NCBI RefSeq assembly: GCF_028682475.1
Contig: NZ_JANHLE010000001.1
Location: 310,001 to 374,000 of the forward strand
Source: Pseudomonas putida
GTDB taxonomy: Bacteria > Pseudomonadota > Gammaproteobacteria > Pseudomonadales > Pseudomonadaceae
DNA length: 64,000 nucleotides
Reading direction: 5' to 3'
The translations under genes were made by a program, and so were the position numbers. This document shows positions 27,781-38,225 of this stretch, one piece after another. The notes under the pieces are model-generated. The model did not search any database and was not told the origin of the DNA. It saw only the letters and a list, made by a program, of their open reading frames with translations. Numbering within the stretch: the stretch's first letter is position 1; each line of letters starts with the position of its first letter.

Positions 27781-27843
27781 TCTATAAACAACCTAGAAAA
27801 CATCTATAAACTGTTATAGATTCACGCTAATAACGATCTATAA
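27781..27843. promoter_or_regulatory. Repeated TCTATAA boxes before the RHH-like gene
   Basis: TCTATAA occurs at 27781-27787, 27803-27809 and 27837-27843, and inverted at 27814-27820. The middle pair forms a perfect 20-bp palindrome (ATCTATAA, ACTG, TTATAGAT; 27802-27821). They end 23 bases before the start of a protein with a ribbon-helix-helix-like C-terminus. They are likely its autoregulatory sites; iterons of a replication origin are the alternative. The rest of 27434-27780 shows no gene. Confidence 0.6.
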
Positions 27844-27866
27844 TCAGACTAGATAGATACTAGGAA

Positions 27867-28697
27867 ATGGAAATGAGCAGAGGTGAAAGCGCACTCGGTC
27901 GGCTTATGAAGATGCCGGCCAGGGAGATAACTTGGCTATGGAATGCACTGTCAAATGACGGGATTGACTTTGACGACTGCCAGCTCAACAGCTTAGTCAT
28001 GCGCCAGCAGATAGCTGAGCACCTCACCCCAAAGCTCATAGCGGCACTTGAGCATGCCAAGGACACCCAGTTTCTTTCCGAAGACGAATTCCGCGGGGTT
28101 GCGAAAGATGGACGGCAGCCGAACTGGCTGGTACGCAAAGCCCTGCAAGCTATAGGCGAAAGACGACTTCCCCAGGCGCTCACAACATTGCCGATACGGC
28201 AGCAAGTAATTGCTATTTTTGATCTGTGGAGCGCCCGCTTAAGCGACAAGAAAATAGCGCTGATCGACCTTGAATATGCGTGGCGAGAGCATCTGCAGCA
28301 CGACGAACTATTTAGGTGGTTCAAGGAAGAGGACGAGAAATCAAAATGCTTGATGGCATGGGAGTGGATGAAGAAGCACCTGCCTCAGCAAACCCGAAAT
28401 GAGCCCCCTTTCGCACGCCATAGCGAGCTACTGGAATTTTTCGACCGTCATGACGCGACCCAAGGTGAAAAGGAGCTCTACGTTTTCAAAATCAAACGGA
28501 GTTGGAGCACCCGAAAGACGCGAGAGAATTCGCCCAACAAGAAGCAGTACAATTTTGTACTCACCAACGATGTCAACGCCGCCCTCGATAAACTTGCCCA
28601 GGAACATAAGCTGTCTAGGACGAAAATCCTCGAACAGCTAATCCTCAACGAGGCAGAGACAGGCTTGCACCTTGGACAGATGCTCCACAAGGCTTAA
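27867..28697 (+). CDS. Unrecognised protein with ribbon-helix-helix-like C-terminus
   Basis: 276 residues with no family I can name for the first 200. That part is helical and polar (PAREITWLWNALSNDGIDF; IRQQVIAIFDLWSARLSDKKIALIDLEYAWREHL). The last 50 residues, KKQYNFVLTNDVNAALDKLAQEHKLSRTKILEQLILNEAE in outline, look like a ribbon-helix-helix DNA-binding domain, with a short strand, the ALDKLAQEHKLS helix, and the second helix. AGGAAATGG lies just before the ATG. The TCTATAA repeats upstream fit binding to its own promoter. It may control copy number or excision of the island; that is inference. Confidence 0.7.
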   Translation: MEMSRGESALGRLMKMPAREITWLWNALSNDGIDFDDCQLNSLVMRQQIAEHLTPKLIAALEHAKDTQFLSEDEFRGVAKDGRQPNWLVRKALQAIGERRLPQALTTLPIRQQVIAIFDLWSARLSDKKIALIDLEYAWREHLQHDELFRWFKEEDEKSKCLMAWEWMKKHLPQQTRNEPPFARHSELLEFFDRHDATQGEKELYVFKIKRSWSTRKTRENSPNKKQYNFVLTNDVNAALDKLAQEHKLSRTKILEQLILNEAETGLHLGQMLHKA

Positions 28698-28768
28698 GTA
28701 CGGAATCCAGTATTCCAAACGGTATTCCAAACAAAAAAACAAACTTATTTTCTACAATAAAATCATGA

Positions 28769-28999
28769 AGTTATTGGTCCTGTTCAGATTACCCCGGCAC
28801 ATCGACTCACATTGGTAGCCAGGTGCTTGAGCCTTTCATCAAAGCTCGTCAGAGCGAAACTCTGGCAAGAGAAAACTACGCCTTGCTTTGCCTTGACATC
28901 CTTCATCAGGCTTCACGATCTGATGCACACGGAGTAACCGAGAAAGATCGCAAGGTACTATCACAAACCTCTGTTCCGGCGCCGAACGTGGTCATCTGA
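28769..28999 (+). pseudogene. Possible coding remnant next to tRNA-Pro
   Basis: An open frame without a convincing start reads ...GSQVLEPFIKARQSETLARE, then NYALLCLDILHQASRSDAHG, then VTEKDRKVLSQTSVPAPNVVI and stop. Codon use and helical pattern look protein-like, but I recognise no family. It may be the 3' end of a gene cut when the island formed. Confidence 0.3.
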
Positions 29000-29072
29000 T
29001 CCTGGCGGCAAACATGGCATCAACCACTGATTCGAGAGGGCCCGTGCTGCCAATTCTGGATAGGAGGCCAGG

Positions 29073-29108
29073 ATGAAGAAAAAGGCGAAACCACCAAAAA
29101 GACACTAA
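29073..29108 (+). CDS. Possible 11-residue basic peptide
   Basis: A TAGGAGG ribosome-binding site lies 5 bases before an ATG that encodes MKKKAKPPKRH and stops. The spacing is ideal, but a frame this short can occur by chance. It ends a few bases before the tRNA-Pro terminator on the other strand. Confidence 0.25.
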   Translation: MKKKAKPPKRH

Positions 29109-29113
29109 GCCCA

Positions 29114-29142
29114 GAAACAACAAAGCCACCCGAAGGTGGCTT
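29114..29142 (-). terminator. Intrinsic terminator of tRNA-Pro
   Basis: On the minus strand AAGCCACC, TTCG, GGTGGCTT forms an 8-bp stem followed by TGTTGTTTC, 16 bases after the tRNA 3' end. Confidence 0.8.
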
Positions 29143-29157
29143 AGTCGTTCTAAATAA

Positions 29158-29234
29158 TGGTCGGGACGGAGTGATTCGAACACTCGACCCCTTGCACCCC
29201 ATGCAAGTGCGCTACCGGGCTGCGCTACGCCCCG
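29158..29234 (-). tRNA. tRNA-Pro (anticodon GGG)
   Basis: 77 bases including the encoded CCA. The acceptor stem CGGGGCG pairs with CGTCCCG (one G-U), the anticodon arm is CTTGC-ATGGGGT-GCAAG, and the T-arm loop is TTCGAAT. It marks the boundary between the conserved core and the variable segment, which lies on its 3' side, the usual side for island insertion. Confidence 0.95.
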
Positions 29235-29340
29235 ACTGGGCTTGAAGCATGTTCCCCTAGTTGCTGAGAACGTTGAAGAATGTACCCTAACCTTTTGAAT
29301 TATGGAAGCATTTTTTCCAAAATTCCCGGCCCAATACAGG

Positions 29341-29697
29341 CTACTTCTTCAGCACCACCAACACGTCTTCCAACTCGACAATCATCTGCCGGATCAGCTG
29401 TTTGTACTGGGTGGTGTCGTCCTTGGCTTCATCGCCAGAGAGGCGCAAACGCGCCCCGCCGATGGTGAAGCCCTGGTCGTACAGCAGCGCGCGGATCTGG
29501 CGGATCATCAGCACATCCTGGCGCTGATAGTACCGCCGATTACCGCGGCGCTTCACCGGGTTGAGTTGCGGGAATTCCTGCTCCCAGTAGCGGAGCACAT
29601 GCGGTTTTACCGCGCAAAGCTCACTCACTTCACCAATGGTGAAGTAGCGTTTGCCTGGAATCGGCGGAAGCTCGTCGTTATGACTTGGTTCCAGCAT
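29341..29697 (-). CDS. MerR-family regulator downstream of ihfA
   Basis: 118 residues: a MerR winged helix ([32 protein letters not shown] in outline, then [15 protein letters not shown]) with a short C-terminal helix ([21 protein letters not shown]) and no effector domain. It is the conserved MerR-like gene that follows ihfA in gamma-proteobacteria and is commonly annotated so. The ATG at 29697 is used; it overlaps the ihfA 3' end by 20 bases. Confidence 0.9.
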   Translation of the reverse strand: MLEPSHNDELPPIPGKRYFTIGEVSELCAVKPHVLRYWEQEFPQLNPVKRRGNRRYYQRQDVLMIRQIRALLYDQGFTIGGARLRLSGDEAKDDTTQYKQLIRQMIVELEDVLVVLKK

Positions 29698-29980
29698 AGG
29701 CCTCAACTCGGGCTTTCAACTTTTGCCCTGGACGAAAGGTGACGACTCGACGCGCCGTGATCGGGATCTCTTCCCCTGTCTTGGGGTTGCGGCCCGGCCG
29801 CTGGCGTTTGTCACGCAGGTCAAAATTGCCGAATCCGGACAATTTGACCTGCTCGTTGTCTTCCAGAGCGTGCCTGATTTCCTCAAAGAACAGTTCGACC
29901 AATTCCTTGGCTTCACGTTTGTTCAGGCCCAGCTCCTCGTACAGCCGTTCGGCCATCTCAGCTTTCGTCAGAGCACCCAT
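29678..29980 (-). CDS. ihfA: Integration host factor subunit alpha
   Basis: 100 residues, full-length Ihf[21 protein letters not shown], the [26 protein letters not shown] core and the [25 protein letters not shown]-contact arm with its Pro. It bends DNA as a heterodimer with IhfB. It lies 3 bases after pheT and is co-transcribed with it; AAGGA precedes the ATG. Confidence 0.97.
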   Translation of the reverse strand: MGALTKAEMAERLYEELGLNKREAKELVELFFEEIRHALEDNEQVKLSGFGNFDLRDKRQRPGRNPKTGEEIPITARRVVTFRPGQKLKARVEAYAGTKS

Positions 29981-29983
29981 ACG

Positions 29984-32359
29984 CTATTTCCTTAACGTGG
30001 TGTTCAACCTTTGTTCGAGCGAGGTGAGGATGTTTTGTGTCGCAGTATTCACCTCTTCATCGTTAAGAGTGCGCGACGGATGCTGCCAGGTCAAGCCTAC
30101 GGCCAGGCTTTTTCTATCAGGATCAATGCCTTTACCCTGATAAACATCAAACAGCCTGAGGTCCGTGAGCCATTCGCCTGCATTGTCACGAATTACTTCA
30201 AGCACCGAGCTCGAAGCAACATCACGTCCTGCGACCAAGGCCAGGTCACGACGCACTTCCGGGAATTTCGACAGTTCGCTGAACTTCGGCAGGCGGCCAT
30301 CGGCCACTTCACCCAGGACCAGCTCGAAGACGAACACCGGACGGTCGAGGCCGAGGGTCTTGGCCAGTTCCGGGTGGATGGCACCCAGGTAGCCGACTTC
30401 GCGACCGTCACGCTCGATGCGTGCCGTCTGGCCCGGGTGCAGCGCCGGGTGTTTGCCCGGTACGAAGCTGAACTCGGCCAGCGAGCCGGAGAAGCCCAGC
30501 ACCGCTTCTACGTCGGCTTTCACGTCGAAGAAGTCGATGGTGTCACGGCCGTTGGCCCAACCTTCCGGCAGGCGGCTGCCGCAGACGACACCGGCAAGCA
30601 TTGGCTCTTGCTTGAGGTCGCCCAGCTGGCCTACGAAGCGCAGGCCGCTTTCGAACATGCGGACGCGGTCTTGCTGACGGTTGAGGTTGTGCTGCAGCGA
30701 CTTGACCAGGCCCGGCCACAGGGAGGCACGCATGGCCGCCATGTCGCTGGAGATCGGGTTGGCCAGCAGCAGCGGCTCGACGCCAGGGGTGAACAGTTCG
30801 AACAGTTTCGGGTCGATGAAGCTGTAGGTGATCGCTTCCTGGTAGCCACGGGCAACCAGCAGACGGCGCAGGGCCGGCAAGTCGCCACGGGCTTCGGCCT
30901 TGGCCTGCGGGGCCAGGCGCGCTTGCGGGTAACGCACCGGCAGGCGGTTGTAGCCGTACAGGCGAGCCAGCTCTTCGATCAGGTCGACTTCCAGGCTGAT
31001 GTCGAAGCGATGGCTTGGCACTTCGACCTGCCACTGGCCTTCGCCAGCGGTGGTTTTCAGGCCCAGGCCGTTGAGCAGCTGCTCGACTTCGGCGCTGGCC
31101 ATTTCCATGCCCAGCATCTGGGTCAGGCGCTCGGCACGCAAGGTGATCGGCGCAACCTTCGGCAGGTGCGCTTCGCTGGTGACGTCAACCACTGGGCCGG
31201 CTTCGCCGCCGACGATTTCCAGCAGCAGGCCAGTGGCGCGCTCGATGGCTTCGCGGGCCAGCTGCGAGTCGACGCCGCGCTCGTAGCGGTGCGAGGCATC
31301 GGTGTGCAGGCCGTAGGAACGGGCCTTGCCGGCAACCGAGATCGGCTCGAAGAAGGCGCTTTCGAGGAAGATGTCGCGGGTGGTGGCGGAAACGCCGCTG
31401 TGCTCGCCACCCATGACGCCGGCGATAGCCAGGGCGCGGGAGTGGTCGGCGATGACCAGGGTGTCGCTACGCAGCGCCACTTCCTGACCGTCGAGCAGAA
31501 CGAGCTTCTCGCCCTCCTCGGCCATGCGCACGCGGATGCCACCGTTGATCTCGGCGAGATCGAAGGCGTGCATCGGCTGGCCCAGTTCGAGCATCACGTA
31601 GTTGGTGATGTCGACGGCAGCGTCGATGCTGCGCACGTCGGAGCGACGCAGGCGCTCGACCATCCACAGCGGGGTCGGACGCGACAGGTCGACGTTACGG
31701 ATAACGCGGCCCAGGTAGCGTGGGCAGGCTGCTGGAGCCAGCACTTCAACCGGACGCACTTCGTCGTGGGCGGCCGCAACGGCCGGCACCGCCAGGCGGG
31801 TGACCGGTGCGTCGTACAGGGCACCGACGTCACGCGCAAGGCCAGCCACCGACAGGCAGTCGCCACGGTTCGGGGTCAGGCCGATTTCGATGCTGGCGTC
31901 GTCCAGGTCGAGGTACGCGCGAATGTCTTCGCCAACCGGGGCGTCGGCAGCCAGTTCCAGCAGGCCGTCGTTCTCTTCGCTGATCTGCAGCTCTGCAGCC
32001 GAGCACAGCATGCCGTTGGACTCAACGCCACGCAGCTTGGCTTTCTTGATTTTGAAGTCGCCCGGCAGTTCGGCGCCGATCATCGCGAACGGGATCTTCA
32101 GGCCAGGGCGCACGTTTGGCGCGCCGCACACTACCTGGAAGGTCTCGCTGCCGTTGCTGACCTGGCACACGCGCAGTTTGTCGGCGTCGGGGTGCTGTTC
32201 GGTGCTCAGCACCTCACCGACGACGATGCCGCTGAACTGACCGGCAGCCGGGGTTACGCTGTCGACTTCAAGGCCGGCCATCGAAAGACGGGCAACCAGA
32301 TCGTCTCGGGATACCTGCGGGTTGACCCAACCGCGCAGCCATTTTTCACTGAATTTCAT
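29984..32359 (-). CDS. pheT: Phenylalanine-tRNA ligase beta subunit
   Basis: 791 residues, the normal length. It has the N-terminal EMAP/tRNA-binding fold (FSGIVVGEVLSTEQHPDADKL), the B3/B4 editing region (NRGDCLSVAGLARDVGAL and the following domain), B5 and the C-terminal anticodon-binding FDX-ACB domain (FPEVRRDLALVAG). It pairs with PheS as a heterotetramer. It is 36 bases downstream of pheS in the same operon. Confidence 0.97.
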   Translation of the reverse strand: MKFSEKWLRGWVNPQVSRDDLVARLSMAGLEVDSVTPAAGQFSGIVVGEVLSTEQHPDADKLRVCQVSNGSETFQVVCGAPNVRPGLKIPFAMIGAELPGDFKIKKAKLRGVESNGMLCSAAELQISEENDGLLELAADAPVGEDIRAYLDLDDASIEIGLTPNRGDCLSVAGLARDVGALYDAPVTRLAVPAVAAAHDEVRPVEVLAPAACPRYLGRVIRNVDLSRPTPLWMVERLRRSDVRSIDAAVDITNYVMLELGQPMHAFDLAEINGGIRVRMAEEGEKLVLLDGQEVALRSDTLVIADHSRALAIAGVMGGEHSGVSATTRDIFLESAFFEPISVAGKARSYGLHTDASHRYERGVDSQLAREAIERATGLLLEIVGGEAGPVVDVTSEAHLPKVAPITLRAERLTQMLGMEMASAEVEQLLNGLGLKTTAGEGQWQVEVPSHRFDISLEVDLIEELARLYGYNRLPVRYPQARLAPQAKAEARGDLPALRRLLVARGYQEAITYSFIDPKLFELFTPGVEPLLLANPISSDMAAMRASLWPGLVKSLQHNLNRQQDRVRMFESGLRFVGQLGDLKQEPMLAGVVCGSRLPEGWANGRDTIDFFDVKADVEAVLGFSGSLAEFSFVPGKHPALHPGQTARIERDGREVGYLGAIHPELAKTLGLDRPVFVFELVLGEVADGRLPKFSELSKFPEVRRDLALVAGRDVASSSVLEVIRDNAGEWLTDLRLFDVYQGKGIDPDRKSLAVGLTWQHPSRTLNDEEVNTATQNILTSLEQRLNTTLRK

Positions 32360-32395
32360 CCTGCTCTCCTGAAAGATTCGTTACGGGTGCGCGAC

Positions 32396-33469
<1,074 letters not shown>

Positions 33470-33514
33470 TTAACACCTGGCGCCGGAAATGACGCCGGGT
33501 GATTGTCGGGGTAC

Positions 33515-33871
33515 TTAAGCCAGCGAGGCTTTAGCTTTCTCGACAATCGCAGCAAACGCCGCTTTTTCGTTCACTGCCAGATCAGCCAGAACCTTACGGT
33601 CGATTTCGATCGACGCTTTTTTCAGGCCAGCGATCAGGCGGCTGTAGGACAGACCGTTGATACGCGCACCAGCGTTGATACGAGCGATCCACAGAGCGCG
33701 GAACTGACGTTTTTTCTGACGACGGTCGCGGTAGGCGTATTGGCCTGCCTTGATGACCGCTTGCTTGGCAACACGGAATACGCGCGAGCGTGCGCCGTAG
33801 TAACCTTTAGCCAGTTTCAGAATTTTCTTGTGACGCTTACGAGCGATGACGCCACGCTTTACACGAGCCAT
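33515..33871 (-). CDS. rplT: 50S ribosomal protein L20
   Basis: 118 residues, standard L20: basic N-terminus [31 protein letters not shown] in outline, and the [18 protein letters not shown] block. It binds 23S rRNA and, in many bacteria, represses the rpmI-rplT mRNA. It is 29 bases after rpmI. Confidence 0.97.
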   Translation of the reverse strand: MARVKRGVIARKRHKKILKLAKGYYGARSRVFRVAKQAVIKAGQYAYRDRRQKKRQFRALWIARINAGARINGLSYSRLIAGLKKASIEIDRKVLADLAVNEKAAFAAIVEKAKASLA

Positions 33872-33900
33872 GAGTAACTTCCTCTATCTAGAACCAAAAA

Positions 33901-34095
33901 TTAACGAAGGCGCAGCATGCGCTCGACTTTTGCAACGTCCGACGCGTGCAGCAGGCTGCTACCGCGAAGTTGACGCTTACGCTTGGTCGACATTTTGGTC
34001 AGGATGTGGCTCTTGAAAGCGTGCTTGTGCTTGATGCCGTTAGCGGTTTTCAAAAAACGCTTGGCTGCACCGCTTTTGGTTTTCATTTTTGGCAT
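33901..34095 (-). CDS. rpmI: 50S ribosomal protein L35
   Basis: 64 residues, standard L35: [43 protein letters not shown]. It lies between infC and rplT in the usual order. Confidence 0.97.
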   Translation of the reverse strand: MPKMKTKSGAAKRFLKTANGIKHKHAFKSHILTKMSTKRKRQLRGSSLLHASDVAKVERMLRLR

Positions 34096-34155
34096 GTTCG
34101 GATACTCCGCATTCAGTTGATAAACATAACCGCAAGGCCTGCCGTGCCCTGGTGG

Positions 34156-34707
34156 TTATTTCTTTTTCTTGGGGGCGATGACCATCAAAAGCTGGCGTCC
34201 TTCCATCTTCGGATGCTGTTCGACGGTCCCGTATTCGGCGAGATCAGCTTCGATCCGCTTCAACAGTTCCATACCCAGCTCCTGGTGGGCCATCTCACGA
34301 CCACGGAATCTCAGAGAGATCTTGGTCTTGTCCCCATCACTAAGGAAACGTACCAGGTTGCGTAGTTTTACCTGGTAATCCCCTTCCTCCGTCCCTGGAC
34401 GAAACTTGATTTCTTTGATCTGGATGATCTTCTGGTTCTTCTTCGCCGCAGCCTGCTGCTTTTTCTTCTCGAACAGGCTCTTGCCGTAGTCGAGGACTTT
34501 GCAGACAGGGGGTACAGCGTCAGCAGAAATTTCTACCAGATCCAGTTTCGCTTCTTCAGCGATACGAAGCGCTTCTTCAATCGAGACGATGCCCAACTGC
34601 TCACCGTCAGCGCCAATTAACCGAACCTCACGTGCCGAGATATTCTCGTTGATCGGGGCCTTCGGTGCAGCTCGTTTGTCTTGTCTCATATCACGCTTAA
34701 TAGTAAT
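34156..34707 (-). CDS. infC: Translation initiation factor IF-3 with an AUU start
   Basis: 183 residues if begun at the ATT at 34707 ([16 protein letters not shown]...), the length expected for Pseudomonas IF-3. GGAG lies just upstream, whereas the first in-frame ATG, six codons later, has no site. IF-3 normally uses a rare AUU start so that it can reject its own mRNA when abundant. Domains: the N-terminal [21 protein letters not shown], linker [13 protein letters not shown] and C-terminal [19 protein letters not shown]. The ATT shares one base with the thrS stop. Confidence 0.95.
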   Translation of the reverse strand: MTIKRDMRQDKRAAPKAPINENISAREVRLIGADGEQLGIVSIEEALRIAEEAKLDLVEISADAVPPVCKVLDYGKSLFEKKKQQAAAKKNQKIIQIKEIKFRPGTEEGDYQVKLRNLVRFLSDGDKTKISLRFRGREMAHQELGMELLKRIEADLAEYGTVEQHPKMEGRQLLMVIAPKKKK

Positions 34708-36629
34708 TACTCCGAATCTTGGCGACCACGCCGGGAAACCGCTTGCGCGAGCAATTCCGTGAACTGGGCGACGGGCATCGAGCCCAGGTCTGCACCTTCA
34801 CGGGTACGCACAGCGACAGTTTGCGTTTCGACTTCCCGATCCCCGATAACCAGGAGATAAGGAACCTTGAGCAAGGTATGCTCGCGGATCTTAAAGCCAA
34901 TTTTCTCATTTCTCAAGTCGGACTTGGCACGGAAACCGCTTTCGGCCAGAGTTTTTTCCACTTGCTGAGCAAATTCAGCCTGTTTGTCGGTGATATTCAT
35001 GATCACCGCCTGGGTTGGCGCCAGCCAAGCCGGGAACGCACCTTCGTAGTGCTCGATGAGAATTCCGACGAAGCGCTCGAACGACCCGAGGATGGCACGG
35101 TGCAGCATCACCGGATGCTTGCGGCCGTTGTCTTCGGAGACGAATTCGGCACCGAGACGGATCGGCAGGTTGAAGTCGAGCTGCAGGGTACCACATTGCC
35201 AGACACGGCCCAGGCAATCCTTGAGCGAGAACTCGATCTTCGGACCGTAGAAGGCGCCCTCGCCCGGCTGCAGGTCGTACGGCAGGCCGGCGCTGTCGAG
35301 TGCAGCGGCCAGGGCGGCTTCGGCGCGATCCCACAGCTCATCGGAACCGACGCGCTTTTCAGGGCGGGTCGAGAGCTTCATCACCACGTCGGTAAAGCCG
35401 AAGTCGGCGTAGACATCCATGGTCAGTTTGATGAACGCAGCGGATTCGGACTGCATCTGCTCTTCGGTGCAGAAGATGTGTGCGTCGTCCTGGGTGAAGC
35501 CACGCACGCGCATGATCCCGTGCAGGGCACCGGACGGCTCGTTACGGTGGCAGGCACCGAACTCGGCCAGACGCAGCGGCAGCTCGCGGTAGCTCTTCAG
35601 GCCCTGGTTGAACACCTGCACGTGGCATGGGCAGTTCATTGGCTTGATGGCGTAGTCGCGGTTTTCCGACTGGGTGGTGAACATGTTGTCGGCGTAGTTG
35701 GCCCAGTGGCCAGACTTTTCCCACAGCGAACGGTCAACAACCTGCGGCGTCTTGATCTCGAGGTAGCCGTTGTCGCGCTGAACCTTGCGCATGTACTGTT
35801 CCAGTACCTGGTACAGGGTCCAGCCGTTCGGGTGCCAGAACACCATGCCCGGCGCTTCTTCCTGGAGGTGGAACAGGCCCAGGCGCTTGCCGATTTTACG
35901 GTGATCGCGTTTTTCCGCTTCTTCGATGCGCTGAATGTAAGCAGCCAGCTGCTTCTTGTCGGCCCAGGCGGTGCCGTAGACGCGCTGCAGCTGCTCGTTC
36001 TTGGCATCGCCGCGCCAGTAGGCGCCGGACAGCTTGGTCAGCTTGAAGGATTTGAGGAAACGGGTGTTCGGCACGTGCGGACCGCGGCACATGTCGACGT
36101 ATTCTTCGTGGTAGTACAGGCCCATGGCCTGTTCATCCGGCATGTCTTCGACCAGGCGCAGCTTGTAGTCTTCGCCGCGGGCCTTGAACACTTCGATCAC
36201 TTCGGCGCGCGGCGTGACTTTCTTGATGACATCGTAATCGGTGTCGATCAGCTGCTGCATGCGCTGCTCGATGGCCGCCATGTCGTCAGGCGTGAAAGGA
36301 CGCTCGTAGGCGATGTCGTAGTAGAAGCCTTCGTCGATGACCGGACCGATGACCATTTTCGCGGTCGGGTACAGCTGTTTGACCGCGTGACCGACCAGGT
36401 GGGCGCACGAGTGACGGATGATCTCCAGCCCCTCTTCGTCCTTGGGCGTGATGATTTGCAGTTTGGCGTCGTGTTCGATCAGGTCGCAGGCGTCGACCAG
36501 CTTGCCGTCGACTTTACCGGCAACGGTGGCTTTGGCCAGGCCAGCACCAATGGATGCTGCGACTTCGGCTACGGATACGGCCTTGTCGAAGGAACGTTGA
36601 CTGCCATCGGGAAGAGTAATAATGGGCAT
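34707..36629 (-). CDS. thrS: Threonine-tRNA ligase
   Basis: 640 residues, full length. An N-terminal TGS domain ([19 protein letters not shown]), editing domain with [16 protein letters not shown], the class II core ([58 protein letters not shown]) and C-terminal anticodon domain. The ATG at 36629 has GAGGAGG 5 bases upstream. It is the first gene of thrS-infC-rpmI-rplT-pheST-ihfA. Confidence 0.97.
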   Translation of the reverse strand: MPIITLPDGSQRSFDKAVSVAEVAASIGAGLAKATVAGKVDGKLVDACDLIEHDAKLQIITPKDEEGLEIIRHSCAHLVGHAVKQLYPTAKMVIGPVIDEGFYYDIAYERPFTPDDMAAIEQRMQQLIDTDYDVIKKVTPRAEVIEVFKARGEDYKLRLVEDMPDEQAMGLYYHEEYVDMCRGPHVPNTRFLKSFKLTKLSGAYWRGDAKNEQLQRVYGTAWADKKQLAAYIQRIEEAEKRDHRKIGKRLGLFHLQEEAPGMVFWHPNGWTLYQVLEQYMRKVQRDNGYLEIKTPQVVDRSLWEKSGHWANYADNMFTTQSENRDYAIKPMNCPCHVQVFNQGLKSYRELPLRLAEFGACHRNEPSGALHGIMRVRGFTQDDAHIFCTEEQMQSESAAFIKLTMDVYADFGFTDVVMKLSTRPEKRVGSDELWDRAEAALAAALDSAGLPYDLQPGEGAFYGPKIEFSLKDCLGRVWQCGTLQLDFNLPIRLGAEFVSEDNGRKHPVMLHRAILGSFERFVGILIEHYEGAFPAWLAPTQAVIMNITDKQAEFAQQVEKTLAESGFRAKSDLRNEKIGFKIREHTLLKVPYLLVIGDREVETQTVAVRTREGADLGSMPVAQFTELLAQAVSRRGRQDSE

Positions 36630-36782
36630 GGCGCCTCCTCTCCTAGTGGTGACCCCTACCAAAGGTCACGTGGGTTGGGATGAGCCAGTACGCGATCCGC
36701 CCCTGTCTTTGCACAAGCAAAGCCTGCCTCACAGTGGCAGAAGCCCGAAAGCCTGCCAGGGAACGAACCAGAGTGACTGGAA

Positions 36783-36823
36783 TAAAAAAAGTTGGGAGCC
36801 GCGCTACAGCAGGTGCTGGCGCG
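36783..36823 (-). promoter_or_regulatory. Possible hairpin plus U-run in the thrS leader
   Basis: In the roughly 320-base thrS upstream region, CGCG and CAGCA arms (36800-36823) can fold, and a T7 run follows about 9 bases later on the minus strand. The gap makes it a weak terminator; it could be part of an attenuating leader. The rest of 36630-36949 has no gene. Confidence 0.25.
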
Positions 36824-36949
36824 TTTCCGAGCTGAGCATGCTAGCACAAAGCGTTGCGGCGATTGCGGGGAACTTGGGTGGAAATTTTCCGCTCAGAGTT
36901 TGTGAAGCGTCCTACTCTTGTGAGACTAGACCCCAAGGAGTGTTTGGTT

Positions 36950-37249
36950 ATGCGACTTCCGTCTCTTCTGGCCCTGGCAACTGCCTCTGCGCTGTTGCTG
37001 CCGCTCAGCGCCAACGCTGGCAAGCTGCCCGCCGACTATCAGGCTACCTGCGTGGCTCAGGCGCAAAAGCAGCAAGGCGTGACCAAGGAAAAAGCCGAAG
37101 CGCACTGCACCTGCGCCGCCAAGGTGCTGGAAAAAAACCTCAGCGATGACCAGATCAAAGACCTGGACAGCCTGGAGGATGGCGTAAATGCGACCCTGAT
37201 GGAGAACACGCGTAAACAGGTCGCAGCTGCCTGCGCCCCGAAAAAATAG
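36950..37249 (+). CDS. Small secreted protein with a CxC motif, function unknown
   Basis: 99 residues: a signal peptide (MRLPSLLALATASALLLPLSANA) and a short, helical mature part with cysteines in YQATCVAQ, HCTCAAKV and the C-terminal AAACAPKK. AAGGAG lies 9 bases before the ATG. It is divergent from thrS. I recognise it as a conserved Pseudomonas hypothetical but know no role; four cysteines suggest periplasmic disulfides. Confidence 0.8.
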   Translation: MRLPSLLALATASALLLPLSANAGKLPADYQATCVAQAQKQQGVTKEKAEAHCTCAAKVLEKNLSDDQIKDLDSLEDGVNATLMENTRKQVAAACAPKK

Positions 37250-37409
37250 GCCTTTGGCCAGGTAATCCATCGCTATTTTGCTCCAGATCAGCAATCTGCG
37301 AAGGTAAAAGGGGCTACAAGCCCATAATTAGACTATGATGGTCGGCGTGCACCCTGTTGGCCTCGGCAACACCGCACTACTGAAAATCATGTTTCTTGGA
37401 GATACACCC

Positions 37410-37622
37410 ATGTCTAATCGCCAAACCGGCACCGTAAAATGGTTCAACGATGAGAAAGGCTTCGGCTTCATCACTCCACAAGGTGGCGGCGACGACCTGT
37501 TCGTTCACTTCAAGGCTATCGAAACCGACGGTTTCAAAAGCCTGAAGGAAGGCCAGACTGTCTCCTTCGTTGCCGAAAAAGGCCAGAAGGGCATGCAGGC
37601 TGCACAAGTTCGTCCAGAGTAA
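37410..37622 (+). CDS. Cold-shock protein of the CspA family
   Basis: 70 residues: [28 protein letters not shown] carries both RNP motifs (KGFGFI and LFVHF), followed by the usual [17 protein letters not shown]. It binds ssDNA and RNA as a chaperone. A fairly long upstream leader fits CspA-type control. An intrinsic terminator follows directly. Confidence 0.95.
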   Translation: MSNRQTGTVKWFNDEKGFGFITPQGGGDDLFVHFKAIETDGFKSLKEGQTVSFVAEKGQKGMQAAQVRPE

Positions 37623-37635
37623 GCTCTGACCGAAT

Positions 37636-37667
37636 AAAAAAACCCGTCCATGTGACGGGTTTTTTTG
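37636..37667 (+). terminator. Intrinsic terminator of the cold-shock gene
   Basis: ACCCGTC pairs with GACGGGT around CATGT, flanked by A7 and T7, so it can act on both strands. Confidence 0.9.
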
Positions 37668-37707
37668 TGCCTGCTGTTTGGGGTCGCTTTGCGCCCCATC
37701 GCTGTCA

Positions 37708-37768
37708 AGGCCAGCTCCCACATTGTGTGGCAGCGCTGCCATTGTGGGAGCCGGCCTTGCCGGCGATC
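37708..37768. repeat. Pseudomonas REP-like palindrome
   Basis: GCTCCCACA (37714-37722) pairs with TGTGGGAGC (37743-37751) around GGCAGCGCTGCC; a CCGGCCTTGCCGGCGAT segment follows. Similar units occur near 49744 and 57397. Confidence 0.75.
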
Positions 37769-37771
37769 GGA

Positions 37772-38080
37772 TCAGCCGCAGTTGACGCTGGTGACCACGC
37801 CCTGGGCATCGGTGTGCAGGTTCAACCGCTCGGAGCGGTAGTCCATGGTCATGACATCACGCGGACCAAGGGCATGCGCCATTTGCGAGCCGCTGGCCTT
37901 GCGCGCCTGCTCGACCAAGGCCGGGGTAGCCTGCTTGCCGATGGCAAACGCGGCGCCACGCGCCTCGCAACGGCCATCGTTGTTCGCTGCCGCTTCTGGC
38001 GCCTTCGACGACGAACCACCAGTGCTGCAACCGGCCAGAACGGCAACCGCCAACAGGCTCATCAATGATGCACGGAACAT
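37772..38080 (-). CDS. I78-family peptidase-inhibitor lipoprotein
   Basis: 102 residues. A lipoprotein signal (MFRASLMSLLAVAVLAGCS, lipobox LAGC) is followed by CEARGAAFAIGKQATPALVEQARKASGSQMAHALGPRD and VMTMDYRSERLNLHTDAQG, the I78 inhibitor pattern, ending with a second cysteine in VNCG. I78 proteins inhibit serine peptidases or merely share the potato-inhibitor-like fold. AAAGGAGG precedes the ATG. Confidence 0.85.
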   Translation of the reverse strand: MFRASLMSLLAVAVLAGCSTGGSSSKAPEAAANNDGRCEARGAAFAIGKQATPALVEQARKASGSQMAHALGPRDVMTMDYRSERLNLHTDAQGVVTSVNCG

Positions 38081-38225
38081 GAATCCTCCTTTAAAAACAG
38101 AAATACTGCTGCCTATGTGACAGTCTCGCTGGTTTTTCGTTGCAAAACCCGTCAAGTCTGCCTGAGCCAGCGCTCTCAGGTAAAAGCGCAATCGTCACGG
38201 GATTTTGCACAAACGCCGTCGCCAC

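Noticed and set aside
25886..27850. CRISPR array
   Set aside because: The short repeats before the WYL and RHH-like genes have no regular spacers or leader, and no cas genes are in the window.
34719..36683. A 654-codon plus-strand frame opposite thrS
   Set aside because: Antisense shadow of thrS caused by high GC at third positions.
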